Assembly: GCF_017811155.1 (NCBI RefSeq) | Contig: NZ_JACVCV010000002.1 | Span: 186,001 to 250,000 of the forward strand | Direction: 5' to 3' | Origin: Lunatimonas salinarum | Lineage (GTDB): Bacteria > Bacteroidota > Bacteroidia > Cytophagales > Cyclobacteriaceae | DNA: 64,000 nt | Shown here: in pieces, positions 1-9,080 of the stretch | Numbering within the stretch: the stretch's first letter is position 1 | How the letters are laid out: each line of letters starts with the position of its first letter | Position numbers and translations under genes: made by a program | Notes under the pieces: generated by a model | Told to the model about the DNA's origin: nothing | Seen by the model: only the letters and a program-made list of their open reading frames with translations | Database searches by the model: none

Positions 1-747
1 TCCTACCTAGAGGGATGTACTGCCCCACAGCGGGATGAAAATCAACTGCATGCAGCCGTGGTGGAAATTTATGCGGAAAAGCATGCGGAAGTAAAATACT
101 CTACGGTACAAAATTGGTTCCCAGGCGACAAAGATGGAAAAGGCGGTATCTATAATTTTGTAACCAAGCGAGGTCTTTGTGCGGGAGATCACTCCAAAAT
201 ATCCTGGACCCAAGTAGAAACGGGTTCAGCCGTCACATGGAAATATCCTTCCTGTATCCTCAAAGGAGATCACAGTGTGGGTGAATTTTATTCTGTGGCC
301 GTGACCAACAATTACCAACAAGCGGACACGGGCACCAAAATGATTCATATAGGTAAAAATACCCGATCTAGGATCGTATCCAAGGGCATTTCTGCGGGTT
401 TTTCCCAAAATTCGTACCGGGGGCAAGTACAGGTGATGAAACGAGCTACCAATGCCCGAAACTTTTCGCAGTGTGACTCCTTATTAATGGGATCGAAATG
501 CGGTGCACATACGTTCCCCTATATAGATATTGCAAATACCAGTGCAAAGGTTGAGCACGAAGCTACTACCTCGAAGATCGGCGAAGATCAGATTTTCTAT
601 TGCAATCAACGGGGAATCGCCACCGAAGACGCGGTAGCACTTATCGTAAATGGCTATGCTAAAGAGGTATTGAATCAGCTACCCATGGAATTTGCTGTGG
701 AAGCGCAAAAATTACTGGCACTTACCTTGGAAGGTAGTGTAGGATAA
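1..747 (+). CDS. sufB: Fe-S cluster assembly protein SufB (3' part)
   Basis: This is the C-terminal part of SufB, the scaffold subunit of the SufBCD complex that builds Fe-S clusters in the cytoplasm. The frame is open from base 1, reading [38 protein letters not shown], so the gene starts outside the window; the GTG at 58 is internal, not a start. The conserved stretch [14 protein letters not shown], with the family's invariant C-terminal-domain cysteine, and the [10 protein letters not shown] segment are present. About 248 residues are visible of a usual 480. sufC follows after 18 bp, so this opens the visible part of a suf operon. The identification is near certain. Confidence 0.97.
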   Translation, partial: SYLEGCTAPQRDENQLHAAVVEIYAEKHAEVKYSTVQNWFPGDKDGKGGIYNFVTKRGLCAGDHSKISWTQVETGSAVTWKYPSCILKGDHSVGEFYSVAVTNNYQQADTGTKMIHIGKNTRSRIVSKGISAGFSQNSYRGQVQVMKRATNARNFSQCDSLLMGSKCGAHTFPYIDIANTSAKVEHEATTSKIGEDQIFYCNQRGIATEDAVALIVNGYAKEVLNQLPMEFAVEAQKLLALTLEGSVG

Positions 748-765
748 TCTAACATCATAACAATC

Positions 766-1527
766 ATGCTAAGCATCAAGAATCTTCATGCCTCCATAGA
801 AGGCACTCCCATTCTCAGGGGTATAAACTTAGAAGTAAACGCAGGCGAGGTACACGCCATCATGGGCCCCAATGGTTCCGGAAAATCAACATTGGCCTCT
901 GTACTTGCGGGCAGGGAAGAATACGAAGTAACCGAAGGAGAGGTTATCTTTAGGGGAAAGGATCTGCTAGAACTTAGCCCAGAAGATAGAGCCAGAGAGG
1001 GTGTATTCCTTGCTTTTCAATATCCGGTGGAGATCCCCGGCGTTAGTTCTACAAACTTTCTACGTACTGCGGTAAACCAAGTAAGGGAGTATCGAGGACA
1101 AGAACCACTTGACGCGGTTAAATTCCTTTCGTTGATGAAGGAAAAAATGAAACTGGTAGAAATTGATCAAAAACTTTTAAGCCGATCACTGAACGAAGGG
1201 TTTTCCGGAGGAGAGAAAAAACGAAACGAAATCTTCCAAATGGCTATTCTTGAGCCAACACTTTCCATCTTAGATGAAACGGATTCAGGCCTCGACATTG
1301 ATGCCTTGAAGATCGTGTCTAATGGCGTAAACCAACTCAAATCCAAAGACAATGCAACGATAGTAGTGACCCACTATCAGCGCTTATTGGACTATATCGT
1401 GCCCGATTATGTGCATGTGCTGTACAAAGGCCAGATTGTCAAGTCCGGAACCAAAGAATTGGCCTTGGAATTGGAAGAAAAGGGTTACGATTGGATCAAG
1501 GAAGAAGTGGCGGGAACCGCTGTCTAA
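766..1527 (+). CDS. sufC: SufC, ABC-type ATPase of the SUF complex
   Basis: SufC is the ATPase that powers the SufBC2D scaffold; it is a soluble ABC protein without a transporter partner. The 253 residues match the usual length. Visible motifs are Walker A GPNGSGKST (about 35-43), the ABC signature FSGGEKKRNE and Walker B with the SufC-type ending LSILDETDSGLD. KKRNE in the signature is typical of SufC as opposed to transport ATPases. The ATG at 766 lies 18 bp after sufB and sufD starts 32 bp downstream, consistent with co-transcription. Confidence 0.98.
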   Translation: MLSIKNLHASIEGTPILRGINLEVNAGEVHAIMGPNGSGKSTLASVLAGREEYEVTEGEVIFRGKDLLELSPEDRAREGVFLAFQYPVEIPGVSSTNFLRTAVNQVREYRGQEPLDAVKFLSLMKEKMKLVEIDQKLLSRSLNEGFSGGEKKRNEIFQMAILEPTLSILDETDSGLDIDALKIVSNGVNQLKSKDNATIVVTHYQRLLDYIVPDYVHVLYKGQIVKSGTKELALELEEKGYDWIKEEVAGTAV

Positions 1528-1559
1528 TTACTTGTCTTTCAACCTGTTAACCTATTCAA

Positions 1560-2867
1560 ATGACTACTACCTTAAAAAAAACCGATACCTTAGCCTCCTC
1601 GTTTTTGGAGGCTTTTTATAGTAAGAAACCGGATTCTCCTTGGACGGAATTAGTCGTTCATGCGTCGGGATTGCTGCGGGAGCATGGTCTTCCAGCTCCA
1701 AAAAGTGAAGAGTACAAATTTACGGCTATTTCAAGGCGCATTGAAGCCAGATTAAAAAACCTGGCCCATGCGCCCCATGCAGAAAAAATTACCGCAGAGG
1801 ATCTCCACCAATACCTTATACCAGGGGTAGCTTGCCATCTCGTGGTATTAAACAACGGAAGATTCGACAGATCCCTATCCTCCTTTGATGAGGCTGCATT
1901 TACCGCACGATCGTTCTCCGAAGGAGAAATCCCTGTGGAATTGGGAACAATTGCAAAAGCGGAGAAAGATCCATTTGCTGCATTGAATCAGTTGGCCTTC
2001 CAAGATGGCCTTTACATTGATATCCCTGCAAATACTTCGCTGGCAAAGCCGATTTATATCCTTCAATTGGTCTCCGTCAATGACCAAGGTGAGACCGTGC
2101 ATCCGCGATTGTTTATCCGAACCGGAAAACATGCCGAGGCGACCTTCATCGAGCAGGTTGTCCCGATACAGGATAATCCCTTCCTTCTAAACACCGTTAC
2201 CGAAATTTCCCTAGGCCATAATTCCCATGTACACTATTACAAGCTTCAGGATGAGGGAAAAGAGAGCATGGAAGTAAGTAATACCGAAGCGAATATTACC
2301 CAGGACGGAACCTTCACTTCCGTAGTCATTTCGCTGCAGGGGCAAATGATTCGGAATAATTTAAGCCTTAACCTGCTCGATTCCAATACGGTGGGTAATA
2401 TGTACGGATTATACCTGCTCAATGGCGGGACACACGTGGACAATCACACCAATGTAGATCATATAAAGCCCCATGCAGAATCAAATGAACTCTACAAAGG
2501 AATCCTAGCAGATAAGTCACGAGGGGTCTTTAATGGGAAAATCTTTGTTAGACAGGATGCACAAAAAACCAATGCGTTCCAGCAAAACAACAATATCCTG
2601 CTGTCTGAAGATGCGGTGATCAATACCAAGCCGCAACTTGAAATTTGGGCCGATGACGTGAAGTGTTCCCACGGCTGTACGACCGGCCAATTGGACGAAG
2701 AAGCCTTGTTTTATCTCCGTGCCCGGGGTATTTCCAAAGAGGCAGGAAAAGCACTGTTGTTGTATGCCTTTGCCGGAGAAGTACTAGATCATATACAACA
2801 TGACGATTTCAGGGAATACTGTATCAACCTTGTACAAAACCGACTGGGAAGCAATTACGCCAGTTGA
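1560..2867 (+). CDS. sufD: SufD, Fe-S assembly scaffold subunit
   Basis: SufD is the paralogue of SufB that completes the SufBC2D scaffold and is needed for iron acquisition. The 435 residues show the SufB/SufD beta-helix core, with hallmark segments GGTHVDNHTNVDH, SRGVFNGKIFVRQDAQKTNAFQQNNNILLS and the C-terminal KCSHGCTTGQLDEEALFYLRARGI. The N-terminal 120 residues are the variable helical domain expected for SufD. The ATG at 1560 follows sufC closely. The C-terminal codons overlap a longer open frame of the next gene, but sufS more probably starts after this stop. Confidence 0.97.
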   Translation: MTTTLKKTDTLASSFLEAFYSKKPDSPWTELVVHASGLLREHGLPAPKSEEYKFTAISRRIEARLKNLAHAPHAEKITAEDLHQYLIPGVACHLVVLNNGRFDRSLSSFDEAAFTARSFSEGEIPVELGTIAKAEKDPFAALNQLAFQDGLYIDIPANTSLAKPIYILQLVSVNDQGETVHPRLFIRTGKHAEATFIEQVVPIQDNPFLLNTVTEISLGHNSHVHYYKLQDEGKESMEVSNTEANITQDGTFTSVVISLQGQMIRNNLSLNLLDSNTVGNMYGLYLLNGGTHVDNHTNVDHIKPHAESNELYKGILADKSRGVFNGKIFVRQDAQKTNAFQQNNNILLSEDAVINTKPQLEIWADDVKCSHGCTTGQLDEEALFYLRARGISKEAGKALLLYAFAGEVLDHIQHDDFREYCINLVQNRLGSNYAS

Positions 2868-2877
2868 CGCGCCCACC

Positions 2878-4092
2878 GTGGATATCTCTCAAATCAGAAA
2901 TCGGTTTCCCATCCTTCACCAAGAGGTGAATGGCAACCCCTTGGTGTATTTGGATAATGCGGCCACTACGCAAAAACCCGACACGGTGATCCGGGCGTTG
3001 AATACCTATTACGAAACCGACAACGCCAATATCCACCGTGGTGCCCATGCATTGGCCGCAAGATCCACCGAATATTACGAAGCCACCAGAAAATCTGTTC
3101 AACAGTTTCTTCATGCCCAAGAAGCAGAAGAAATCATCTTTACGAAAGGAACGACCGAAAGTATCAATTTGGTGGCATCCACTTACGGCAGAACGTCCGT
3201 AAATTCCGGTGATGAGATTATTATCTCTACCATGGAACATCACTCGAATATTGTTCCTTGGCAAATGCTTTGTGAGGCAAAAGGCGCTACACTACGGGTA
3301 ATCCCGATACAGGATTCGGGCGAGTTGCTTTTGGAGGAGTTTGAGAAGCTCCTTTCCAAAAAAACCAAACTTGTATCCATAGTTCATGTATCCAACGCAT
3401 TGGGAACGATAAACCCTGTAGCAGAAATCATTGCAAGAGCACATGCCGTTGGTGCCAAAGTACTGATAGACGGTGCGCAATCTACATCACACCTCGACGT
3501 TGACGTCCAAAAACTCAATTGTGACTTCTTGGCCTGTTCAGCCCATAAGCTATTTGGGCCAACGGGTGTGGGGATATTGTACGGTAAACGGGAAATTTTG
3601 GAAGCAATGCCACCTTACCAAGGTGGTGGGGAAATGATCAAAGAAGTAACCTTTGAGAAAACCACCTACAATGAAATCCCTTTTAAGTTTGAAGCCGGCA
3701 CACCCAATATTGGTGATGTGATCGCCTTTAAGGAAGCGATCCAATTTATCAATGACATCGGTAAGCCAGCGATCAGAAAACACGAAGAGGAATTGTTAAA
3801 CTACGCCATCTCGCAGCTTTCAGCTATAAAGGGATTTATCCCGGTGGGCACCGCCAAGCAACGGGTGAGCGTATTGAGCTTCCTAATCAACCGGATGCAT
3901 CCTTTTGATGTGGGAATGATGTTGGATGCTATGGGGATTGCGGTACGGACAGGGCATCACTGTACTCAGCCTTTAATGAAAAGATTGGGCTTGGAAGGAA
4001 CCGTAAGAGCTTCGTTTTCTGTTTACAACACGAAATCAGAAATAGATCGTCTGGCTGAAAGTCTGGAGCGCATTGCCAAAAGGAAAAACTAA
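2878..4092 (+). CDS. sufS: SufS-type cysteine desulfurase
   Basis: This is the PLP-dependent group II cysteine desulfurase that removes sulfur from cysteine and passes it to SufE. With the GTG start at 2878 the protein has 404 residues, the family length, and begins MDISQIRNRFPILHQEV as SufS proteins do. The PLP lysine is K224 in CSAHKLFGPTG and the persulfide cysteine is C362 in RTGHHCTQPL. An ATG at 2800 is in frame, but the extra 26 codons would lie inside the conserved C-terminus of sufD and resemble no SufS sequence. The GTG start leaves a 10-bp gap after sufD. Function is certain; the start is a judgement. Confidence 0.95.
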   Translation: MDISQIRNRFPILHQEVNGNPLVYLDNAATTQKPDTVIRALNTYYETDNANIHRGAHALAARSTEYYEATRKSVQQFLHAQEAEEIIFTKGTTESINLVASTYGRTSVNSGDEIIISTMEHHSNIVPWQMLCEAKGATLRVIPIQDSGELLLEEFEKLLSKKTKLVSIVHVSNALGTINPVAEIIARAHAVGAKVLIDGAQSTSHLDVDVQKLNCDFLACSAHKLFGPTGVGILYGKREILEAMPPYQGGGEMIKEVTFEKTTYNEIPFKFEAGTPNIGDVIAFKEAIQFINDIGKPAIRKHEEELLNYAISQLSAIKGFIPVGTAKQRVSVLSFLINRMHPFDVGMMLDAMGIAVRTGHHCTQPLMKRLGLEGTVRASFSVYNTKSEIDRLAESLERIAKRKN

Positions 4093-4527
4093 ATGATTGA
4101 TATAAACACCGTACAGCAGGAGATAATAGATGAATTCAGCATTCTGGGTGATGACAGGGAATCTACCATTTTCTACATTATGGAGCTGGGCGATAAACTG
4201 CCCGAATTTCCCGAAGCGGAAAAAGTAGACGAAAACATAATCAAAGGGTGCCAGTCAAAGGTTTGGCTAACCACCCGCTCAGAAGGCGAAAGGATATCTT
4301 TTCTTGCCGACTCCAATACGGACATTACAAAAGGACTCATTAGCTTGTTGATACGGGTCTTATCTGGCAGGAAAGCCGAGGAGATCCTTCGGGCGGAGCT
4401 CTATTTCATAGAGAGAATCGGCATGGGAAACATCATTGGCTCCCAACGCTCAAACGGCTTGGCGGCGATGATTAAACAAATGAAGCGCTATGCTTTGGCT
4501 TATCAGTCTAAAACGAACGCATCTTAA
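4093..4527 (+). CDS. sufE: SufE sulfur-acceptor protein
   Basis: SufE takes the persulfide sulfur from SufS and delivers it to the SufBCD scaffold. The 144 residues carry the active-site cysteine C53 in IIKGCQSKVWL, and the C-terminal SQRSNGLAAMIKQMKRYA is typical. The ATG follows the sufS stop codon with no intervening base, so translation is probably coupled, which fits a partner pair needed in similar amounts. Confidence 0.97.
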   Translation: MIDINTVQQEIIDEFSILGDDRESTIFYIMELGDKLPEFPEAEKVDENIIKGCQSKVWLTTRSEGERISFLADSNTDITKGLISLLIRVLSGRKAEEILRAELYFIERIGMGNIIGSQRSNGLAAMIKQMKRYALAYQSKTNAS

Positions 4528-4541
4528 CAAAGGTCACTAGA

Positions 4542-4874
4542 ATGGAAACTGCTGCAAGCACCGGCGATACCGCTGAAATGAAGCAAAGGGTAATCAACGC
4601 GATCAAACTGGTATACGATCCGGAGATACCTGTTGATGTATACGAATTGGGATTAATCTATGAAATCACCGTTTATCCCGTAAACAACGTCTATATATTG
4701 ATGACGCTCACTTCCCCAAACTGCCCCTCGGCCGAGTCCATTCCATCCGAAGTGAAAGAGCGTGTGTTGGAAATAGAGGGTGTAAACAACGTGGAAGTAG
4801 AACTCACCTTTGAACCACCATACTCTCAGGACATGATGTCTGAGGTAGCAAAACTTGAATTAGGCTTTCTATAA
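4542..4874 (+). CDS. DUF59 (MIP18-like) Fe-S assembly protein, SufT-type
   Basis: A 110-residue one-domain protein of the MIP18/DUF59 family, which in many bacteria sits in suf operons and helps maturation of Fe-S proteins. Visible are the family N-terminus VINAIKLVYDPEIPVDVYELGLIYEI and the conserved cysteine in LTSPNCPSAESIP. It lies 14 bp after sufE and 16 bp before the bacilliredoxin gene, so it belongs to the same operon. It could be called SufT; I leave the symbol empty because the family is broad. Confidence 0.93.
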   Translation: METAASTGDTAEMKQRVINAIKLVYDPEIPVDVYELGLIYEITVYPVNNVYILMTLTSPNCPSAESIPSEVKERVLEIEGVNNVEVELTFEPPYSQDMMSEVAKLELGFL

Positions 4875-4890
4875 AAATTAACGAAGAATT

Positions 4891-5310
4891 ATGTATCCAG
4901 AAGAATTGATAGCACCCATGCGTGCCGAATTGACCAATGTGGGATTTCAAGAGTTTCGAACTGCCGAAGAGGTAGACACCCATTTGAAATCACACAAAGG
5001 AACAACCTTGATCGTCGTTAACTCCGTATGTGGATGTGCTGCCGGTGCCGCCAGACCAGGGGTTCGCTATGCACTCGACCAATCCGCAAAAAAGCCCACC
5101 ACCTTGGCGACCGTTTTTGCCGGAAATGACCGCGATGCCGTGGCGAAGGTGAGAGAATACGTGCTACCCTACCCCCCTTCTTCGCCGGCCATGGCGCTGT
5201 TTAAAGACGGTGAGCTGGTTCATTTCATTGAGCGTCACCACATCGAAGGCCGTAATGCCAAAATGATTGGAGACCATTTAGTGGAAGTATTTGACCATTT
5301 CTGCGAATAG
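4891..5310 (+). CDS. BrxA/BrxB family bacilliredoxin
   Basis: A 139-residue YphP/YqiW (BrxA/BrxB) family protein with a thioredoxin-like fold. The active-site motif is visible as NSVCGCAAGAARPGVRYAL, the CGC pair typical of the family. In Firmicutes these proteins remove bacillithiol from protein thiols; in Bacteroidota the gene is commonly the last of the suf operon, as here. A role in protecting thiols of Fe-S proteins or the assembly machinery is an inference from that position. A strong hairpin terminator follows directly. Confidence 0.93.
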   Translation: MYPEELIAPMRAELTNVGFQEFRTAEEVDTHLKSHKGTTLIVVNSVCGCAAGAARPGVRYALDQSAKKPTTLATVFAGNDRDAVAKVREYVLPYPPSSPAMALFKDGELVHFIERHHIEGRNAKMIGDHLVEVFDHFCE

Positions 5311-5316
5311 ACATAT

Positions 5317-5343
5317 AGCCCCACATGGGGCTTTTCTTTTTTT
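5317..5343 (+). terminator. Rho-independent terminator of the suf operon
   Basis: A perfect 6-bp stem AGCCCC/GGGGCT with an ACAT loop is followed by TTTCTTTTTTT. It lies 7 bases after the bacilliredoxin stop codon and ends the suf operon. Confidence 0.9.
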
Positions 5344-5616
5344 CCATCGACCAAAATCAGTAGAATACGTATTTTATCCAAAAATTTTAATCGAATTCAT
5401 TTCCCGTAAATAGCTGTTTTGGCTAAACCAATTTGGGCAAATGTGGGTTCTAATGCAGGTGGGAGTTAATGGATATTACCGACCCAAAAAACCATATGAC
5501 TTGCGCCCTAGCTGTAATTTTTGAAAAAAAATTGCGGTGTTTTTATTAACTTGAGCCCGAAATTTAAATGTGAATCAAAATAGAGCTTATATCCAAAATA
5601 GATTAACTAGAAACAT
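5344..5616. other. AT-rich leader region before citrate synthase
   Basis: No coding frame is evident between the suf terminator and citrate synthase. The region is AT-rich and must hold the citrate synthase promoter. A weak candidate is TAACTTGAG near 5545-5553 with TTTTTG upstream, but spacing and match are poor, so I do not call it. Confidence 0.5.
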
Positions 5617-6903
5617 ATGTCTGAAATTGCTAAGTTATCCTTCAACGGTAAAGAATTCGAACTTCCTGTACTAAAGGGCTCAGAAAACGAAGAAGCCATA
5701 GATATTGCCAAGTTGAGAGGCCAATCCGGACTTATTACCCTTGATCCTGGATACAAAAACACCGGTTCTACCCAAAGTGCCATCACTTTCCTGGATGGGG
5801 AACAGGGAATCTTAAGATACAGGGGGTATAACATCGAAGATTTAGCCGAGAAATCAAACTTTTTGGAGGTTTCCTACTTGTTGATCAACGGAGAACTCCC
5901 CACAAAAACGCAATACGACAGTTTCGCACAGAGAATCACAAACCATACCTTGGTGCACGAAGACATCAAGAAAATTTTGGATGGATTTCCTTCTGTGGCA
6001 CATCCGATGGGTGTACTTTCTTCTTTGATATGCTCACTTACTGCATTCTATCCCAATTCACTGGATCCTAACAATACACAGGAAGAAATCCAGTTGAGCA
6101 TCGTCCGCCTGATGGCAAAGATGCCTACCTTTGCAGCATGGGCATTTAAAAACAAGGTCGGTCATCCAGTAAATTATCCGGACAATAGCTTAGACTATTG
6201 CAGCAACTTTTTGAAAATGATGTTTGCCCTCCCCGCTGAAAAATACGAACCAGATCCGGTGATTTCCAAGGCGTTGGACAAGCTTCTTATATTGCACGCT
6301 GACCACGAGCAGAACTGCTCCACATCTACCGTTCGGATAGTCGGATCTTCACAAGCCAGTATTTATGCCTCCATTTCTGCGGGAATCAACGCACTATGGG
6401 GACCCCTGCATGGAGGTGCAAATCAATCTGTGATCGAAATGCTGGAAGCGATCAAAGCAGACGGTGGAGACTCCAAGAAGTACCTGGAAAAAGCAAAAGA
6501 CAAAAATGATCCTTTCCGATTGATGGGATTTGGCCACCGGGTGTATAAGAATTTCGACCCACGGGCAAAAATCATCAAAAAAGCCGCTGACGAGGTGCTT
6601 ACCAAACTGGGTATCGACGATCCCGTGCTAAACATCGCCAAGGAGCTAGAAGAAGCGGCGCTGAAAGATCAATACTTTGTGGATAGAAAACTCTATCCCA
6701 ATGTGGATTTCTATTCAGGCATCATTTATCGTGCCTTGGGCATCCCCACCGATATGTTCACCGTGATGTTTGCCCTGGGGCGACTACCGGGCTGGATAGC
6801 TCAATGGAAAGAAATGCGTGAAAACAACGAACCGATCGGAAGGCCTCGTCAAGTATATGTAGGACCAACAGAAAGGGCTTTTGTTCCCATGACCAGTCGA
6901 TAA
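5617..6903 (+). CDS. gltA: Citrate synthase
   Basis: Citrate synthase condenses oxaloacetate and acetyl-CoA at the entry of the TCA cycle. The 428-residue protein is of the hexameric, E. coli-like type. The three catalytic residues are visible: H265 in GPLHGGANQS, H307 in GFGHRVYKNFDPRA and D364 in DFYSGIIYRALG. The N-terminal beta-rich domain and ILRYRGYNIEDLA are also typical. It stands alone between two terminators, so it appears to be a single-gene transcription unit. Confidence 0.98.
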   Translation: MSEIAKLSFNGKEFELPVLKGSENEEAIDIAKLRGQSGLITLDPGYKNTGSTQSAITFLDGEQGILRYRGYNIEDLAEKSNFLEVSYLLINGELPTKTQYDSFAQRITNHTLVHEDIKKILDGFPSVAHPMGVLSSLICSLTAFYPNSLDPNNTQEEIQLSIVRLMAKMPTFAAWAFKNKVGHPVNYPDNSLDYCSNFLKMMFALPAEKYEPDPVISKALDKLLILHADHEQNCSTSTVRIVGSSQASIYASISAGINALWGPLHGGANQSVIEMLEAIKADGGDSKKYLEKAKDKNDPFRLMGFGHRVYKNFDPRAKIIKKAADEVLTKLGIDDPVLNIAKELEEAALKDQYFVDRKLYPNVDFYSGIIYRALGIPTDMFTVMFALGRLPGWIAQWKEMRENNEPIGRPRQVYVGPTERAFVPMTSR

Positions 6904-6914
6904 AACTACGTGCT

Positions 6915-6948
6915 AGAGGGGCCATTTACCAAGGCCCCTCTTTATTTT
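6915..6948 (+). terminator. Rho-independent terminator of citrate synthase
   Basis: A 9-bp perfect stem AGAGGGGCC/GGCCCCTCT with loop ATTTACCAA is followed by TTATTTT, 11 bases after the gltA stop codon. Confidence 0.92.
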
Positions 6949-7011
6949 CCGAATTTTTTCTAAATGAACCGTTATATTCGTTTATAATATTTTTATTTAC
7001 CCCCGTAAATA

Positions 7012-7042
7012 TTGGATTTGCAAATTATTACTTCTACCTTTG
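7012..7042 (+). promoter_or_regulatory. Bacteroidota-type promoter of the DEAD-box helicase gene
   Basis: TACCTTTG at 7035-7042 matches the Bacteroidota -7 consensus TAnnTTTG exactly. TTG at 7012-7014 lies 20 bp upstream as a -33 element. Transcription would begin near 7048, giving a leader of about 100 nt to the ATG at 7147. The call is by pattern only. Confidence 0.65.
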
Positions 7043-7146
7043 CACCTTAATTAATTCAAAATTTTTCTCCATTGCCGTGGGTTTCCTTACTGTTGCTAGT
7101 TAGTGGGATTCGGAAAACTGTGGCTAGAGAAGTAAGGAAACATTTC

Positions 7147-8850
7147 ATGGATCAAACAGTATTATTTTCAGATCTCGGGATCTCGGAAGAGATTTTGAGT
7201 GCAGTAGAGGATATGGGCTTTACCCAACCCTCTCCCATCCAAGCGCAAACTATCCCATACCTGCTCGAAGGGCACGATGTAATTGGACAGGCGCAAACCG
7301 GAACCGGAAAGACCGCTTCATTTGGCATCCCAATTATTGACATGGTGGATGTGGACAATCAAAAACCTCAGGCGTTGATTCTTTGCCCTACCAGGGAACT
7401 TGCCGTTCAGGTGGAAGGAGAAATCACCAAACTAGCCAAATACAAAAGAAGGTTATCTTCCACTTGTATTTATGGGGGCGATCCAATAGACCGTCAAATC
7501 CGCGCACTTAAAAAAGGGGTACAGATCGTGGTGGGCACGCCTGGCAGGGTAATGGATCACCTTGATAGAGGTACATTGGACCTAAGGCAAGTAGGTATCA
7601 TCGTATTGGATGAAGCAGACGAAATGCTGGATATGGGTTTTAGGGAAGATATAGAAACGATCCTAAAAACCATGCCTGACGAACGGCAGACCGTTTTCTT
7701 CTCCGCTACCATGCCCAAGCCTATCTTAGACTTGACCAAAAAATACCAAAACAACCCCAAAATTGTAAAGGTATTGCGAAAGGAACTGACCGTTGAGAAT
7801 ATCGCACAACATTACTACGAGGTCAAAAGCCCGTTAAAAATCGATTTGATTACCCGTTTGATCCATGTTAATCAGTTTACCCTAAGCTTGGTTTTCTGCA
7901 ATACGAAGCGAGCTACGGATGAAGTAACCGAGGAATTGATTGCGCGGGGCATTCAAGCAGAGGCCCTACATGGAGACCTGTCACAGGCGCAACGTACCAA
8001 AGTCATGAACAAGTTTCGCAAAGGCCATTGCAGCGTCTTAGTGGCAACGGATGTGGCTGCGCGGGGCATAGACGTGGAAAACGTGGAAGCTGTATTCAAC
8101 TATGACCTTCCCTTGGACGAGGAAAACTACGTGCACCGTATAGGCCGTACGGGTAGGGCCGGTAAATCCGGTACTGCTATTAATTTCGTTTCCGGACGAA
8201 GAGATCTAGGTAGAATAAACGATTTGGAACGATTTATCAAAACGTCCATCCAAAAGATGAGTCCTCCTTCCGCAGCAGAAATGCTGGAAATGAAAAAGGA
8301 TCAATTAATCGTTGACGTCAAAAGAAAAGTAGCGAAAGAAGAAGACAACACGATCTATTCCGACACCATACAGAAAATGCTGGAAGAAGGTCTAACGCTA
8401 GACGAGGTGGCTCTTGGTCTGATCAAACTTCAGATGAAATCTGCCGTTAAAGAGTTAAACGACGTAAACTTTAGCTTGGACCTCGGAAGAAGAGACAAAG
8501 GCGAAACAAGAGGCCGTAGAGATGGACGTGAATCCCGTTTTGAACGCGGCGACCGGAAAGGACGATCCGATAGAGGTGACCGTGGACCTAAAGGTAAGAA
8601 AGAGCGAGAGCCCAATATGGCCAGACTTTTCCTAAACCTCGGCAAAAAAGACCGCATCCGCCCAAATGATATCGTAGGTGCAATCGCGGGGGAAACCGGT
8701 GTTCCCGGACGAAGTATTGGTGGAATTGATATTTTTGAAAATTTCTCCTTTGTGGATGTTCCCAAAAAAGACGTGAACCAAATCATCAGTGTGATGAACA
8801 GCAACACCATCAAAGGCAAGCCGGTCAACTTTGAGATATCCAAAGGATAA
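7147..8850 (+). CDS. DEAD-box ATP-dependent RNA helicase with C-terminal DbpA-type RNA-binding domain
   Basis: This RNA helicase of 567 residues (from ATG 7147) should act in ribosome assembly or RNA turnover. Motifs run in order: Q motif (about 25-35), AQTGTGKT (49-56), PTREL, TPGR, DEAD (155-158), SAT (186-188), ARGIDV and HRIGRTGR. Residues 447-487 are a charged Arg/Gly/Asp-rich linker, and the last 75 residues (MARLFLNLGKKDRIRPNDIVGAI on) form a DbpA-type RNA-binding domain. An in-frame ATT-adjacent start at 7072 would add 25 residues unlike any helicase N-terminus; MDQTVLFSDLGISEE is a better start. The long leader resembles cold-inducible helicase genes (inference). Confidence 0.95.
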   Translation: MDQTVLFSDLGISEEILSAVEDMGFTQPSPIQAQTIPYLLEGHDVIGQAQTGTGKTASFGIPIIDMVDVDNQKPQALILCPTRELAVQVEGEITKLAKYKRRLSSTCIYGGDPIDRQIRALKKGVQIVVGTPGRVMDHLDRGTLDLRQVGIIVLDEADEMLDMGFREDIETILKTMPDERQTVFFSATMPKPILDLTKKYQNNPKIVKVLRKELTVENIAQHYYEVKSPLKIDLITRLIHVNQFTLSLVFCNTKRATDEVTEELIARGIQAEALHGDLSQAQRTKVMNKFRKGHCSVLVATDVAARGIDVENVEAVFNYDLPLDEENYVHRIGRTGRAGKSGTAINFVSGRRDLGRINDLERFIKTSIQKMSPPSAAEMLEMKKDQLIVDVKRKVAKEEDNTIYSDTIQKMLEEGLTLDEVALGLIKLQMKSAVKELNDVNFSLDLGRRDKGETRGRRDGRESRFERGDRKGRSDRGDRGPKGKKEREPNMARLFLNLGKKDRIRPNDIVGAIAGETGVPGRSIGGIDIFENFSFVDVPKKDVNQIISVMNSNTIKGKPVNFEISKG

Positions 8851-8897
8851 CCCTAGATAAACTGCTGGCTGAGATGCTGGGCTACTGAAAGATAACG

Positions 8898-8935
8898 ATA
8901 GGACTGCCATTCTCGAGCAGTCCTATTTTAATTTT
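8898..8935 (+). terminator. Rho-independent terminator of the helicase gene
   Basis: A perfect 10-bp inverted repeat ATAGGACTGC/GCAGTCCTAT with a 9-base loop is followed by TTTAATTTT, 47 bases after the helicase stop codon. Confidence 0.88.
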
Positions 8936-9023
8936 CAAGCCATGCTATATCCTTTTTTGACAGGCAGATGAAAGGTGAAAGCAACTTCCTCAACGCTCTG
9001 CTTCGCACTTATTCTTATCCAGT

Positions 9024-9059
9024 CATAAAAAAGTCCATATAACGAATGTATATGGACTT
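9024..9059 (-). terminator. Rho-independent terminator of the small secreted protein gene
   Basis: A perfect 11-bp inverted repeat (9031-9041 and 9049-9059) with a 7-base loop, followed on the minus strand by a T-run (A-run at 9027-9032 on the plus strand). It sits 22 bases beyond the stop of the minus-strand gene ending at 9081. Confidence 0.85.
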
Positions 9060-9080
9060 ACGTTGGGGAAACCCATCCCC

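Noticed and set aside
2824-3264. A 146-codon minus-strand frame opposite sufS
   Set aside because: Fully antisense to conserved sufS sequence and without recognisable features.
7072-7146. Upstream extension of the DEAD-box helicase
   Set aside because: The 25 extra residues are hydrophobic and unlike helicase N-termini; ATG 7147 gives the standard start before the Q motif.
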